The notes: a model not told the origin generated them from the letters alone. Shown: positions 12,143 to 23,819, counted from the stretch's first letter. The stretch is 64,000 bases of DNA from Oegoconia quadripuncta (GCA_949316235.1 OX438741.1:24766324-24830323); one strand, 5' to 3'. Numbers and translations: made by a program.

Positions 12143-12222
12143 TACTCCGGCCCGTTGCAATGTCGGTTAAAGTATGTCATATTGCAACAAAACATGAAAA
12201 CCCAAAAACAAGAAAAAACCTA

Positions 12223-12285
12223 TCACAAGTCCAATCGCTGAGGAACTTTAATATGACGACCAGTACGTGTAGTATGCGTGCCACT
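12223..12285 (-). pseudogene. Remnant C-terminal tail of BEL/Pao Pol
   Basis: Twenty codons plus stop reading SGTHTTRTGRHIKVPQRLDL. BEL/Pao integrase reading frames often end in a basic run followed by a P.RLDL-like finish, so this is probably the last part of Pol left after a deletion removed everything between the Gag zinc knuckle and this point. It is not fused in frame to gag, which stops at 12308. Confidence 0.55.
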
Positions 12286-12307
12286 AAACTGATCTAAATT
12301 ATGAGAT

Positions 12308-13603
12308 TTATAAGGGCCAACCACGGTCGAAGAGCTGTCGTCGTCTTATCATCTTCTTGCATCTATAGTATGCATGCCCAACGATCAAGCATCGGAAACA
12401 TGCCTTTTTCTCCTTCAAGTGCTGCTTTCGTTCCTCCAAAGACATTTTCATAGCGTTGTTATACTCTGAACTGGGATGCTGTTTATCACACCACATGCAT
12501 AAGAATACTTTCAAATCTTTCATCTCCGGGCTACTAATTCCCTGCTTATTTGGTTTTTTTACTATCTCTACCAGGAAACTAGCAGTCGGAGCTACTGGTT
12601 TTGCATCTATTTTCGAGAAACCAGAACGTGAAAGCTGAATTGCTTCTTCGGATTCAACTTCCCATTTTATAAATCCAAGCAACTTTGTCAAATGGTTAAA
12701 CTCCTTATTATCAGCGTTGCTTTTTATATCATCAGACGAGAAACAGCGATGAGGTGACCTATTCCAGGCCCTTAGTGTTTCCTCTGGAAGAGCTGATTCT
12801 ACCGTAGAGTACAAAAATGCCGCGTATTGATTCTGCGTAATACCCATGGACTCCAAAGCAAGAATTTGCGTCATTAATTTATCATACAAAAGACGCTTAG
12901 CCATTCTAACACCAGATTTCGTTTGAGCGACCACCAACAGTATCAATTCTCTTACGTAGTGTTCGATAAGCAGCTCCTTACGTGCAAATCTGGCTTCTAA
13001 TTGTTCAACTACCTTCTCATAATTGTCTCCAGTTGGTGGAAAACTCCTCATCAACTCCTGTGCATTAGAACCTTCCACCATGCACTGAAGTAAATATTGA
13101 AATTTATCATCTCTATCTATACCATCATCGAGATGTATTTTTTTAAATTGTGCCCAAAACACCAGCCATTGCTTAACATCCCCATCGAACTTCGGTAAAT
13201 GTAACTGCGGGAGTCTATAATGGCGGTTAGGAAGCTGTTGGGAGCAACCGGAAGCTATAGAGGTTTTCTTACTTACTATTGTATCTTTAGTGCTCTCACA
13301 ATCCTCAATAAACTCAGTATACATTTGTTGCAGAGCATACCACCGATCATTATATTCCTCTATACTATCCAGATCCGCTTCATAAGTTGCCTCAACCCGG
13401 TCTACTTGGTCGAGCCACAAATTCAAAATTTTATTATCGACACACGTCAACTGCTCGTATTTATTGGTCAGGCTAGCGAAATGTGCTTTAACCCCAGCCT
13501 TATCCTTTTCGATCAGTGCCGATTCAAGTTTGTTAGCGCTTCCTGTAAAAAATCGTCTTGCCGTCTTGCGCTCCTGAAAGGCTCTCTCCATTACGGTCGC
13601 CAT
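12308..13603 (-). CDS. BEL/Pao Gag protein, 431 aa
   Basis: Structural protein of the retrotransposon that would form the particle and bind its RNA. Order of parts: a helical N-terminal region with predicted coiled-coil character (about 20-105), the BEL/Pao core known as DUF1759 (about 130-260, with LPKFDGDVKQW at 135-145), and a CCHC zinc knuckle at C402, C405, H410, C415. A possible second zinc motif starts at C369-C372. The ATG at 13603 sits only 17 bp inside the LTR edge, within a 16-bp direct duplication, and its first bases TGGCGACCGTAA look like a tRNA primer-binding site. In full elements Gag continues into protease and Pol; here it stops after the knuckle (QLFDRGWPL). No stop or frameshift lies inside it. 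Confidence 0.85.
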   Translation of the reverse strand: MATVMERAFQERKTARRFFTGSANKLESALIEKDKAGVKAHFASLTNKYEQLTCVDNKILNLWLDQVDRVEATYEADLDSIEEYNDRWYALQQMYTEFIEDCESTKDTIVSKKTSIASGCSQQLPNRHYRLPQLHLPKFDGDVKQWLVFWAQFKKIHLDDGIDRDDKFQYLLQCMVEGSNAQELMRSFPPTGDNYEKVVEQLEARFARKELLIEHYVRELILLVVAQTKSGVRMAKRLLYDKLMTQILALESMGITQNQYAAFLYSTVESALPEETLRAWNRSPHRCFSSDDIKSNADNKEFNHLTKLLGFIKWEVESEEAIQLSRSGFSKIDAKPVAPTASFLVEIVKKPNKQGISSPEMKDLKVFLCMWCDKQHPSSEYNNAMKMSLEERKQHLKEKKACFRCLIVGHAYYRCKKMIRRRQLFDRGWPL

Positions 13604-13620
13604 ATGTTACGGTCGCCGTA

Positions 13621-13730
13621 TGTTACGAACGTACGCAGGTTCGTAGTACTAAGTACAATAAATAAAGAATTTTGACGTAGTCCCATCAAACAAGAATAAA
13701 AAAGAAGTAAAAACTAAGGAGTTTACAACA
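13621..13730 (-). repeat. 5' LTR of the BEL/Pao element (deleted form)
   Basis: 110 bp with the same TG and CA termini as the 3' LTR but about 80 bp shorter. Upstream of gag it would supply the promoter; the deletion may have removed promoter sequence. Confidence 0.8.
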
Positions 13731-13914
13731 ATAATTTTGACATTAATTTGAAGATTTGACATTAGTTTTGAAATGTTGTCAATTTTTGAACATTCCTTGC
13801 AGATTGGGTTATGGCAAGGTTATGGCACATTTAAAATTGTATAATTAATTAATAGTAGGTCATTTATAAAACACAATTGAAAAAACCTATATCTTATAGA
13901 AAAAATACGCCATC

Positions 13915-14250
13915 CAACTGGCTTCCGTGAGGCATAGTACCTAGCACGCTAGCGCTATTGTCGCGTTGAATGCATAAGCTCAGCTGCATGAGCAAAGTAG
14001 GCACCAGCTCTCACATCTTCAGAGGCGTGGACCAATCTAACGGATAAATCCTTTACAAATTGTTTCGTGTCAGAAGACCAAGGGCCCAATGTCTCCACTG
14101 CAAGCGTCGCAAACTCGTGGTTATAGTGATTGACCCATATTTACGGCGCTTGTTACTTTGAGCTTGACCTGCAGCTCTTTGGGCAGTTTCTTGTATATGG
14201 GACGGTGGCAAAGTATACGCACAAGTTGCGTCCCATACCAAGGTGCGCCC
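13915..14250 (-). pseudogene. Decayed C-terminal end of the RT/nuclease-type element (family R)
   Basis: On the minus strand it reads MGRTLVWDATC.YTL.PSH, then a frameshifted match to ETLGPW and a degraded end around 'NATIALACLGTMPHG'. It therefore corresponds to roughly residues 585-700 of the protein at 39142-41253, with several frameshifts. An old relative rather than a copy of that element. Confidence 0.6.
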
Positions 14251-14778
14251 CAAGCACCAGCACAGAATTAATATAGCAGGGTACTAAGGTGGCTCCAACA
14301 GGAGCAGCAGTTCCAGCTCAACTTAGGATTATGCTCAAAAAGCAGAATGTAATGTAATGTTTTTAAAATTGGAACACCATTGTGTATTCTGGCAAAATAA
14401 ATAATTTGAATTTGATTTTCCATACTGAAACCAGGAGTTTTTATAGTTTTATTATGTCAGTCTCTGTTTCTGTCTGTTCATCTGTATGACACAGCTGTTT
14501 TGTTCAGACTTTTTACATTTCTTACTTGACCTTAAATTTTTTTTCGGGGTAGGTACCTCTCCATATATATTATAATGTGGGGTACATGTAAAGTGGAGGC
14601 CAATTTTTATTATATACAAAATGTACGCAATTCACAAGCGCGCGTTGTTTTCATTCACTTGATATAGCTTGTTGTGAGTGCCCATTGTGTGTTATTTGAA
14701 TGTAATGAATACTCCTTTAAAAGTATTCAAGTACGACACAGTAAAACATATTTATATTGATAAGTATAGATCCTTTAA

Positions 14779-15104
14779 CCGCCTCCATGGCTCGATGTAA
14801 ACAACATGGGATTTACGAATCGGAGGTCGCCGGTTCGATCACCAGCAGGGTACATGTTTAGTACTCGGTTTCGTTGGTGGTAGGGCATTTTAAAAGTCCG
14901 CCTGGCAGCTACTACCATCTTATATAAGTCTGCCGTCAAATAGCAATGTTAATAGCATTATTGTGTTCCGGTTGTTAGAGATAAGATAGCCAGTCCCCCA
15001 AATAAAATGGAGTTTCCGGGTCAGTACGCTTCCACCTTCGGCCTCATTTTGACTTAACATTAGGTGTGATTGAGGTCAATTGCTAACCCGTTGCACATAA
15101 AAAA
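14779..15104 (+). repeat. tRNA-derived SINE (family A), near full length
   Basis: Head with an A-box-like tggctcgatgt and a B-box ggttcgatcacc, body 'tggtggtagggcattttaaa', 'agagataagatagccagtcc', 'cggcctcattttgacttaac', end 'cgttgcacataaaaaa'. Same family as the copies at 19224, 22299, 24052, 43811 and 57155. Confidence 0.75.
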
Positions 15105-17479
15105 GAGCGGACTAGGTACGTAAATTGATTTTTATTACTTCAGCTATATTTCCTCAGTTTGAAAAAGATGTAAGTTGTATAAAAATGTTGATTAGCTTTG
15201 TTCATCATCAGTTATAATATAATACGTTTGACTTCAGTTTGAAAGGAAAATCTTTATACATACTCCGAACTATGTTGATGAGGCCTTTAATCACTGCTAC
15301 TGGAAACTTTACTCAACCTGGCTTACCAGTAGGATCAATCCCGCGACTTGCTGGCTAATGCAATTTGCGCCTGTGTTACAGTGGGTCTTTTTTATTATCT
15401 ATCTTTATTTATCAATCTTAAAAGGCTAAGTGACTGATTGACTGTCGTACCCAGAGATCTTCAGACAGCCTAAACGCGTGGATCGATGTTGTTGAAACTA
15501 AGAAATATTTTTTTGAATTCCACTTCTCAGGAAGAGAAGGGGAGGAACAGAAGTGTATATAAAATAATATCAATACCTCGAGGACCAAGAACTTTAGAGA
15601 AATTAAAATAGATATGTGTGGTAATATACAAAGATGTATAGGTATATTTCTGTATTTCATAATAATTACAAAATCTTTAAATGAAGGCTATTCAATGGCG
15701 ATATTTCTATAAACAAATGTAACATTATCTGCTAATGCGCACAGTAAAATTTGCTTATTTGGCTATTTTTTTACTATATTGTCACCTTGGGCTAATAGTT
15801 GAAAATCAGTGTAGATCCTCTCTACACTAGGGACTGACTGACTAAAACTACCTACATCTAACATTTAGGAGGAGGGAGGAGGAGGTAGGAGAGTATGGAC
15901 TCCTAATAATAATAATAAAGAGACACTCATACCTACACGGTAACCTCAAGTACACAAATCTAATTTCATAACTGCTAATAACGATGTGGGGTAAAGTTAT
16001 TCGCTGCGCTGCCGTGGCAACGCCTCCAAAGTAGTCGGTGAGGCATGCCCGTTCGTTTTCAACTTAGAAGACGAGTGGATCCGCAACTTATAATTGAGTC
16101 GTACACCTCTGTCGTGTGCACTGCGGTGTCTTAGCTAGACTTTGATTGAAGTATGAAAATGGGAAACTTCATTTCGTTTACAATGCAGATAAGAGATCCA
16201 TACTAGGATTATAATTATAATAACTAGATAGATAATAGGAAATATTTGTTAATGACCATTTCTTTGTGTGTGTGTACAATAAAGTGTTAAAATAAATAAT
16301 AAATAAATCATTTTTAAGTCAATTTATAAATTGCAGTATTTGTTGAGGAAAAGTATGTAATTTTTAGATTAACGTACTTCTAAATGTTATAATGGGACCT
16401 TTATTCAATTTATGAAATTCGACAAATGGCATGAGACATGACTTTCCATATTCATTCAAGGTGCCTTAATGTCTCTGGGATGATTATTAAGCTGAAATTA
16501 ATATCAATTATTAAAGTCCCCGACCTTATAGCCACAAAAAAAAATCAAGTTTGTTACGCAAAGCCATATTATATTCATTATAATACCTCCACCTAATAAC
16601 TCTCCAAGTGACCTATCATCCAACCCTATCGAGTACGTCACATTGACCTAGAAATATTTTTTTTTTTCAAAAAGATAGATATACAACCAGACGAAGGAAT
16701 CCGAAAATAATCATTTCTATGTTGTATAAAAATCATCACGTAACAAACTTGTGCGGTCTCTGTTAATACCTACATCGTCTAAGTAACTAACTACATATTT
16801 GAGTTTGTCAGTTTAGACTGTCAGTACCATTTTAAAGTAGGTTGTTTTGCCAATTTTTGGCGGATCAATTATTAATTTTGTTATTATTGACAATAATACC
16901 GGAAATGTAGGGCCAATTCAAATGATCCTTAAAGGTTTTTATCGCTTCCACTGAGCAATATAAAACCCTCAAATGGCTATGGTTGAAATTAAGACTGCGG
17001 CAGCGTCTATTGGCGCTTTGGAGTGTCCATAAAGGGGCTGGGCTGTGTACGATTGGGATGAAAAGGTGGGATCGTTTATTTAACTCTTAAATAGCCCCGT
17101 ATAATGTGCGATCGAAAAACGTTTTAGTGTCAGTTGGAATTACATGGGGTAAGTCCGCATTGTTTCTAGCAAAATTGATGTAGGTCTAAGCTTACACCCG
17201 AAATTATCTGATGACCCACAAAATTGCCGCCATGTTGGAAAGTAGAACAGAAAAGTGCTTAAGAAACTTAATCGAGTTAGCGCATTAACACTTTAGCAGA
17301 TTAATGAAATTAATGACCTTTAAAAGTTGAGCGGCGACAGTTAGGTAATTAAAAATATCTGAAAAGTAGGTATAATTTTTATTAAGATCTTATTAGGTAA
17401 TATAATTAAGTAAGTATAGTATAGGCGTCTTTTTTGGAAAGCTGAGGAAATATGAAAAACGGCGGTATTTGTAATCGTG
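15105..17479. other. Intergenic stretch without recognised genes
   Basis: AT-rich. A GC-richer patch at about 16000-16140 ('ttcgctgcgctgccgtggc…') could be regulatory or a non-coding exon, but no splice sites or reading frame support that. The rest shows nothing I can name. Confidence 0.3.
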
Positions 17480-17755
17480 TGGTTTTCGGCAAGTTAAAAG
17501 AATTAAATCTACACGATGCTTTCCCTCGGGTGTTGTAAAAGCGACTATAAGTGACTATAAACTTACAACGGCGGTTCAACGGCGATGGGCTCACCCCCTG
17601 TCATTCGTGTATTTCTGCATCTATATTTCCAAAGATGAACCGTGGATGTAGTTTCAAGCAATAAACTTTTATTATATGAAATACCCAAAAGCTAATGTTT
17701 GGGCCATTTTTCTGACCACTCCATTTGGGGTCACGGTGGTGACGGTCGTATGAAT
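17480..17755 (+). repeat. Scattered repeat family D copy
   Basis: Contains 'gtgtggttttcggcaagtt', 'ggcgatgggctcaccccctg', 'gatgaaccgtggatgtag' and 'ctgaccactccatttgggg', which recur in order or as complements at 9780, 20050, 33640 and 45110. Non-coding; a reading frame on the minus strand inside it is a by-product. Confidence 0.5.
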
Positions 17756-18849
17756 GTTATCCTAGATATTTTATTGCAGAATATTTTTACTTCTCAGTCG
17801 GATTTTTAATACCGTTTCTATAATTTTTTTGATAGTTAATTTACTTACAGGTATGACCTAACTCTAACTCTAGTGGCGCAGAGAATTCAGAAGATGTAGC
17901 TTAATTTTTATACTTTCTTACTTTTGTTTCTACTAAAATAAATTTCCAACGAGTGCATACTATCGAAGCATTGATCTTTCGCGGTAATAAATAAATATCT
18001 GACGTATGACATTCGACATAGCAGTAATGTCTAGTTTTGTTTATCATGGTTAGAAAATCAGATTCAATCGGTTGATTACATCAAAATAGATATTACTTTT
18101 CTACTTCTCTGCGTAAGGATTTATGGGTGCTATCTTTATAGAAAGTTATTTTCCTAGAGTAACGGACGAACAATTTTTTGTCCCTATTGTAGTCATCCGT
18201 CAATGTCAACATAACTGCAAACCGGCGAGAAACGGCTTACCGCGGGATTCTTAATAATGTTCCCACTGGGCACTGAATAAACTAAGGGAGACTTGTAATA
18301 TTCTATTGCAAGCTTTAGGCCATCGTTTATCTGGAAAATGGGGCAGGGATACCAAAACATTTTCTGATTTTATAGGTTTTTATAGTAATAAAAACATGTT
18401 TTTTTATGAAAGAGTGAACAAGCACGTGATCAAAATTCCACCTGACGGAAAGTGACCATAAAGTCGAATGTGAAACACGCGATTCCAGGATATGCCTATA
18501 TAGAATTGTCCCAAGTTACAATGGTGGCAATGAGATCCATAGCTTTGCAGTTCACATAGAAGGAAAAAGTGAAACATTTGGTGCGAATGTTCGGTATTTC
18601 GATAACGAACGGATCGAATGAGCAAATATTCTTGTCGCATTTTATGTTTATTTTTTTTTTAAAATCCGGGGATAAGCGGATAACACCAATACTCACCTCA
18701 AGTATACTTGTTAGTATTTCAATAAAATTTAGATTTCATTTGCCTTTAATCAGATGAATTTAGATATTCATAGTAAATTAGATAATTAGTAAAATATAAT
18801 ATTCATTACATCAAACCATTTGTCAATATTATCCCAAATAATGCCAATG

Positions 18850-19025
18850 CTAACTAATACTATAAATGCGGAAGTTTGTGTGTGTATATATGTATGTTTG
18901 TTACCTTTTCACGCCTAAACGGCTAGATGGATTTGAATGAAATTTGGTTAGTAGACAAATTAAGACCTGAATTAAAATATAGGCAAATGTTTTTTCTGAA
19001 CCGATTTTGATGAAATCTTCTTTTT
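18850..19025 (-). repeat. Scattered moth repeat end
   Basis: 'actataaatgcggaagtttgtg…ttacctttt', 'cacgcctaaacggctagatgg' and 'gaatgaaatttgg' match the common 3' end also seen at 7560-7630 and 42195-42413. Between 17756 and 18849 I recognise nothing. Confidence 0.45.
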
Positions 19026-19223
19026 ATTCTTGTTTTTTTTTTGTTTGGTGAGACCAACAGCATTTACAATAGCGTAAAAATATGTGTAACAATAATAAGC
19101 CAATTACAGGTCCTCACTAATAACAAATTAGCATTATTGTCCAGTACAGCACTATGGTGACATACGTGTAGGGTATATACAAAGTTACTTTATCTAGTAT
19201 TCTTAATGATGACGTTGAACAGG

Positions 19224-19560
19224 TTTTTTTTTTTTTTATGCACGAAGGGTTGGTACTTGAGCTCAATCGCACCTGATGTTAAGTGAAGATTAGGTCGAAG
19301 GTGGAAGCGTACCGACCCGGAAACCCCAACACATTTGGGGGACTGGCTATCTTATCTCTGACAACCGGAACACAACAATGCTATTAACATTGCTGCTTGG
19401 CGGCAGGTTTAGATAAGATGGTGGTAGCTAGCCAGGCGGACATTTAAAATGCCCTACCACCAACCAAACCGAGTACTTAAACATATACCCCGCTGGGGAT
19501 CGAACCCGCGACCTCCGAATCGTAAACCCAATGTTGTTTACATTGAGCCACGGAGGCGGT
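19224..19560 (-). repeat. tRNA-derived SINE (family A), full length
   Basis: Starts with the poly-T complement of its tail (19224-19237) and ends with the complement of its head, 'gccacggaggcggt'. Near-identical to the copy at 24052-24386, including an antisense reading frame beginning MPYHQPNRVLKH in both, which is an artefact of the repeat. Confidence 0.8.
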
Positions 19561-20049
19561 ATAGAACCCTCAAGGCTCGACTCCTACTCGCACTTGGCTG
19601 GTTTTTTTTAAAGCACTTCCAGACACCTGAATCGAGTCACTGTACATTTTACTGGCAAGAGGTTCGAAGCTAAAAAAAATACGAATCTAAAATCGTTTGA
19701 CCAGTGTTTCATTTGCTCAAAACATATTTGCTAAAAATAACAAAATCTAATGTTCCAGTCGTTCACAGAATAACAGATAATCTACACTTAACCAGTGTCT
19801 CGCCTATTTGATTGATTGTTTCCTTTGTATTACTTGAGTCGGACGAAAACATTTGTATTCAACGTTTATGAATGATTGCAATTTGTGTTATTGGATGTGT
19901 TCTCAAAGGCAAATAGGAAATTGTATGAGATTACTTATGCGTCGCATTAAATAAATAGGTTCGATTAATATTGCATAAATTACTGTCGCCGTTCAACTTT
20001 TAATGTACAGGTGTTATATATGTTTTACATACATAGTTACATTCCGTCA

Positions 20050-20280
20050 TAACCTTTTAAACACAAGCGTTTGGGTGTTGCAAACATTTTGATACAATAT
20101 CCACGGTTACCTTTTGAAATATACAAAAACGCATATGTGACAGGGGTGGACCCTATCGGTATTAAACGTGCAAATCTATAGATGTTTTTGGGTTAAAATA
20201 TTAGTCGCCTTTTGCACCTTTGGGAAGAGGCAGGTTGATTAAATTCTATTTAGGTGGCGGAAACCACAATTCATTAATTT
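20050..20280 (-). repeat. Scattered repeat family D copy
   Basis: 'aagcgtttgggtgttgcaaac', 'atccacggttaccttttg', 'gtgacaggggtggaccctat' and 'agtcgccttttgcacc' recur at 45110-45290 and 9780-9915. Non-coding. Confidence 0.5.
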
Positions 20281-20539
20281 TTCACGTCTATTGCATATAT
20301 TGTGGAGAGATTCAAGTGACCTTACCTTTCTTGAGTTCATGTACCATGCTTTAATTACTTTGTTGAATGGGCGAGTTTACGATCTGTGGTCCCAGTGAGG
20401 TGTAAAATTAAAGTAGCATGTACCAAATTTATTGAAATATATTTGCACTGAATGGGCACAACGCATTTAGTATGCCCATTTTAGGTAAGTTACGAGGAAC
20501 CGCCTCGTTTCTGGACTGGAGCCTGATTCTCACATACTC

Positions 20540-20792
20540 AAGATTTCAATGTCGAACGACGTCAATAGGTTTGTCACTTTTACACACGTATATAAGTGTG
20601 AAAGAGATAGACAAATGTCGAGTGTGCGAGAATAGGGGTCCTGGACCCCTATTCTCGCACACTCGACATTTACTGTCGATAGACATCCATAGGTTTGTCA
20701 CTTTTGCACGCCCTTATTAGTACGAAAGAGATAGTTATACCAATGTCTATCGACAGTGAAATCTCGAACGCACGAGAATCGGGGTCCAGGGC
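20540..20792. repeat. Structured palindromic element with 29-bp perfect arms
   Basis: A perfect 29-bp inverted repeat with a single-base centre occupies 20613-20641 and 20643-20671, each arm covering aatgtcgagtgtgcgagaat and ending ggggtcc. Next to it a 14-bp inverted repeat, ctgtcgatagacat (20673-20686) and its complement (20743-20756), encloses a second copy of 'ggtttgtcactttt…gaaagagatag', which also stands left of the palindrome. It looks like two inverted copies of one unit, plus a partial third 'gcacgagaatcggggtcc' at 20771. Probably a MITE-like repeat. Confidence 0.6.
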
Positions 20793-22298
20793 GTCTACAT
20801 CGTTCTACATTGTCTAAATTTTTTACTTTCAATTTATTTCTAGAAAACCTAGCCCTTTTTGAACAACTTAATTGAATACCTTGAATACTTTTGTGTTTTG
20901 TTGTTTAATTTACTTTGTAGGTACAGATATTTTTCAATTGCATTGTGCATTCGTGCCTCTTCCATATATTATATTGAATAGTTCCTGTGCCTGTATTATA
21001 TACCTAGCTAAATGTAACTAATTATTTGTACGAATACATATACCTTGTTGTTTGTTTAAGTGTTTAAGAACAAGGCAACTAACGAATAATTAAGAAACTA
21101 CATATAATTTAGGTCACGCGTTTAACCGATGGAGCAAACAACCAGAATAAAGTTTTGCTGTGTCATATTTTTTTATGTAAACCATACCGCTTTTCTTAAT
21201 TTTAACTACATTAAACTTTATAGCTCTGTACCTCAAACGCTGCTTTTTCAATTTCTGCTGTTAAAAGAAAATGTTCCATCTCCATTGATTAATAATCTAA
21301 GATGGGCTATTTTTTGTATCTTTTATTGATTTAGTTTTTAGCCTTATACAATGTAAAACTCATATCCAGAGAAGACTTCCCATACTGTAAGCATGCCCGA
21401 CCAGTAGTATTTAGTATTCAGTAAGTTTATTGCAGTATCATAAATATAAAGGACATGCTTACGAGTAAAACTAGGTCTTAAATAAATATTTGTGACGTGT
21501 GAGTAGGCCAGTAGCACGTGGTTACAAACTCATAGCACAATGCAAATACCCGTAGAAGCATGGCCGTAGCATGCTGTTATGAGCTATTACTTAGCACAAA
21601 TATGCATGCCCGTAATGGCATGCCCATTTGGCAAATTTATATTTAGAGAAAATTAGTCATTACTTATACCCGTTTTAAAAAAAATCTCGTAACACTATTC
21701 TAAACATCTATAAGTATAATTTACACCTTACCTTCCTGCAATTATTTCCAGTTAGAGTTCTTGACTTGCCCCCACCATGCTATAAATATTATGTGCTCAA
21801 CGAAGCCCAAAGATCAACGACGCTTTGCTAATTCAACCTTCCTACCATATTTTAGGGAGACACACACATAAGTAACCTTGTTTAGATATTCCATGTAAAG
21901 AAAATTACCATAAAGTAGTATATTCTTGAATTTGTCTTTGGAATAAATATTATTTGCGGGGCATCCAAACGAGCTATTTTGTTTAAAATTTTAGACTCGC
22001 ACTTCTTTCGTAAATCATTTTTATATGCATTATAAGCGACCAAAAATCCCCAAATCGACTGATGACATCTCACTTGTCACAATACGATAGTTTAGAAGAT
22101 CTGAAGGCAACGATGAATATTACTCATTATATATGCAACCACATACAAAAGCCTGCTAAAATCATAACCCTCTTTTGGTTTTGCTTTAGGGCTGCATTTA
22201 ATACGTGTCAATTCATCAAACTCTGCGTATACAAGGCTGGGTAAGGGAAAACAAAATGTTTTAATTAAATAAAGTGATTGCTTAATCGTTTCTAAAAC
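20793..22298. other. Intergenic stretch with repeated gcatgccc motifs
   Basis: No gene. Between 21388 and 21640 the motif gcatgcccgt or close variants occurs several times (aagcatgcccgac, gaagcatggccgtagcatg, gcatgcccgtaatggcatg). The rest is AT-rich and not recognised. Confidence 0.35.
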
Positions 22299-22637
22299 GC
22301 TTCGAGACTCAGTGGCTCAATGTAAACAACATTGGGTTTACGATTCGGAGGTCGCGGGTTCGATCCCCAGCGGGGTACGTGTTTTAAGTACGCGGTTTGG
22401 TTGGTGGTAGGGCATTTTAAATGTCCGCCTGGCTAGCTACCACCATGTTATCTAAATCTGCCGCCAAACAGCAATGTTAATTGCATTGTTGTGTTCCGGT
22501 TGTCAGAGATAAGATAGCCAGCCCCCAAATGTGTTGGGGTTTCCGGGTCAGTACGCTTCCACCTTCGACCTCATCTTCACTTAACATCAGGTGTGATTGA
22601 GGTCAAGTACGAACCCGTCGTGCATAAAAAAAAAAAA
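22299..22637 (+). repeat. tRNA-derived SINE (family A), full length
   Basis: Head A-box tggctcaatgt and B-box ggttcgatccc, complete body, ends 'cccgtcgtgcat' plus a run of 12 A (22626-22637). The head is diverged in its first ten bases from the other copies. Confidence 0.8.
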
Positions 22638-23085
22638 TGACTCCAATTCTATTACACCCCAAAATTTAAGGCTATGTCCTCTGAGTGACTCGAGTGACTT
22701 TCTCGGTTTTCCCTTACATAGTTGCCTCCTTTATAACTATCTACAGGCACTTTCATTTAGGCACCTAATTTGCTAAAATTCCTGTTATGTACTGTTGAAG
22801 TACATGATTCGTGCATGACAATATTACTTATACAAAGTAGGCACAATATAATAGAGGTACTTTACAACACAAATATTCTTTATGGCACACCAAAAATAGA
22901 TGCAGTGACGGTTTTGTCATTTGAAGTAATTTGTTTCAGGTAACCACTGGGTGAAAAGAGTAGATTACGGATGCAGGCAGGGTAACAAAGCTTAAATTTG
23001 CAAGTCGCATAGTTATTAAAAGAAAATAAACAGAAGAACTGAGTATATAGGTCCTTACTAGAGTTATGATTGAATAAATATATTT

Positions 23086-23400
23086 TTATACTCTCAGTTA
23101 GTATCTAACACCTTGAACGCACAGAATACTTGCGAAGTTTAATCATTAATTAACTTAATTCGTGTAATTGTTGTTTACTGGTGTCCCCACTCCTGATTAT
23201 GAACAACTTTCCACTAAGAACTATAGCCGAATTCAGCAGAAAATTGTTGGACTTCTCTACTAAAACAAACTAAACGTGATTTCAGAATGGTTTAGTTTAT
23301 ATCGAAAATTTTTTGATTGAACTCGACTATCGGTTCCTTGAGGAAACTTGTTCGTAATCTAGAGTGACGTCACCAGTAAATAGGAATTAGTTTTATTAGG
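23086..23400. mobile_element. Palindromic MITE (family P, copy 3) with repeated flank
   Basis: From about 23150 the motifs 'ctggtgtccccactcctgat', 'gaactatagccgaattcagc', 'ttcagaatggtttagttt' and 'ggttccttgaggaaact' match the elements at 8149 and 8726. The flank at 23086-23150 matches, as complement, the flank of copy 2 at 9080-9130 (aaacttcgcaagtattctgtg), so copies 2 and 3 share DNA beyond the palindrome. Confidence 0.5.
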
Positions 23401-23605
23401 GCATTTGTTTGTGTGATGAATACGGGCATGTGTACCTGAGTTATGGATGTTTTCATTTATAATAAGTATTTATTTACAAAAAAATGTAGGTTATGTAGTA
23501 TATCAACCATCTGGTGTCCACAACACAAGCCTATAGTTGCTTACTGTGAAACTAGATGGCGCTGTGTGTATGTCTAAGGATATTTATTTATTTATTAGCG
23601 TTTGT
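23400..23605 (+). repeat. 5'-truncated SINE (family B)
   Basis: Runs from 'gtgtgatgaatacggg' to 'aactagatggcgctgtgtgt' and a TTTATTTATTTATT end. Very close to the copy at 2095-2305. Confidence 0.6.
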
Positions 23606-23819
23606 TTCGTGGTTTGTGAGTGTAAGTGCGGATTTCCTTCATTATTTATTTTGATTACATCTATTTCCTGATGATGTTTCATGACAGTTTTCCGTAATGG
23701 CATCTGTCACCTCGTATGTATGATGCTTCAAGCATGGCGAACAGCAAAGAAACAATAATATTTTAGACACTTTTATAAATTATCTCTCCTAAAGCTATTG
23801 ATCTTCATGAACAGCCTTA

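Larger units (their letters stand above)
11949..13735 (-). mobile_element. BEL/Pao LTR retrotransposon, internally deleted, with target duplications
   Basis: A complete insertion. The 5-bp target duplication ATAAT lies at 11949-11953 and 13731-13735, the length usual for BEL/Pao. LTRs lie at 11954-12142 (3' LTR, 189 bp) and 13621-13730 (5' LTR, 110 bp); on the plus strand they begin TGTTACGAACG and end TTTACAACA. Gag is intact (12308-13603), but protease, reverse transcriptase, RNase H and almost all of the integrase are gone; only a 21-codon tail matching the usual end of the Pol frame remains (12223-12285, ending VPQRLDL). The 5' LTR has lost about 80 bp relative to the 3' LTR. Outside that gap the LTRs differ at only a few positions, so the insertion is fairly young. 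A non-autonomous derivative that would need Pol from elsewhere. Confidence 0.85.

Noticed and set aside
13220..13675. 151-codon plus-strand frame
   Set aside because: Antisense shadow of the BEL/Pao gag.
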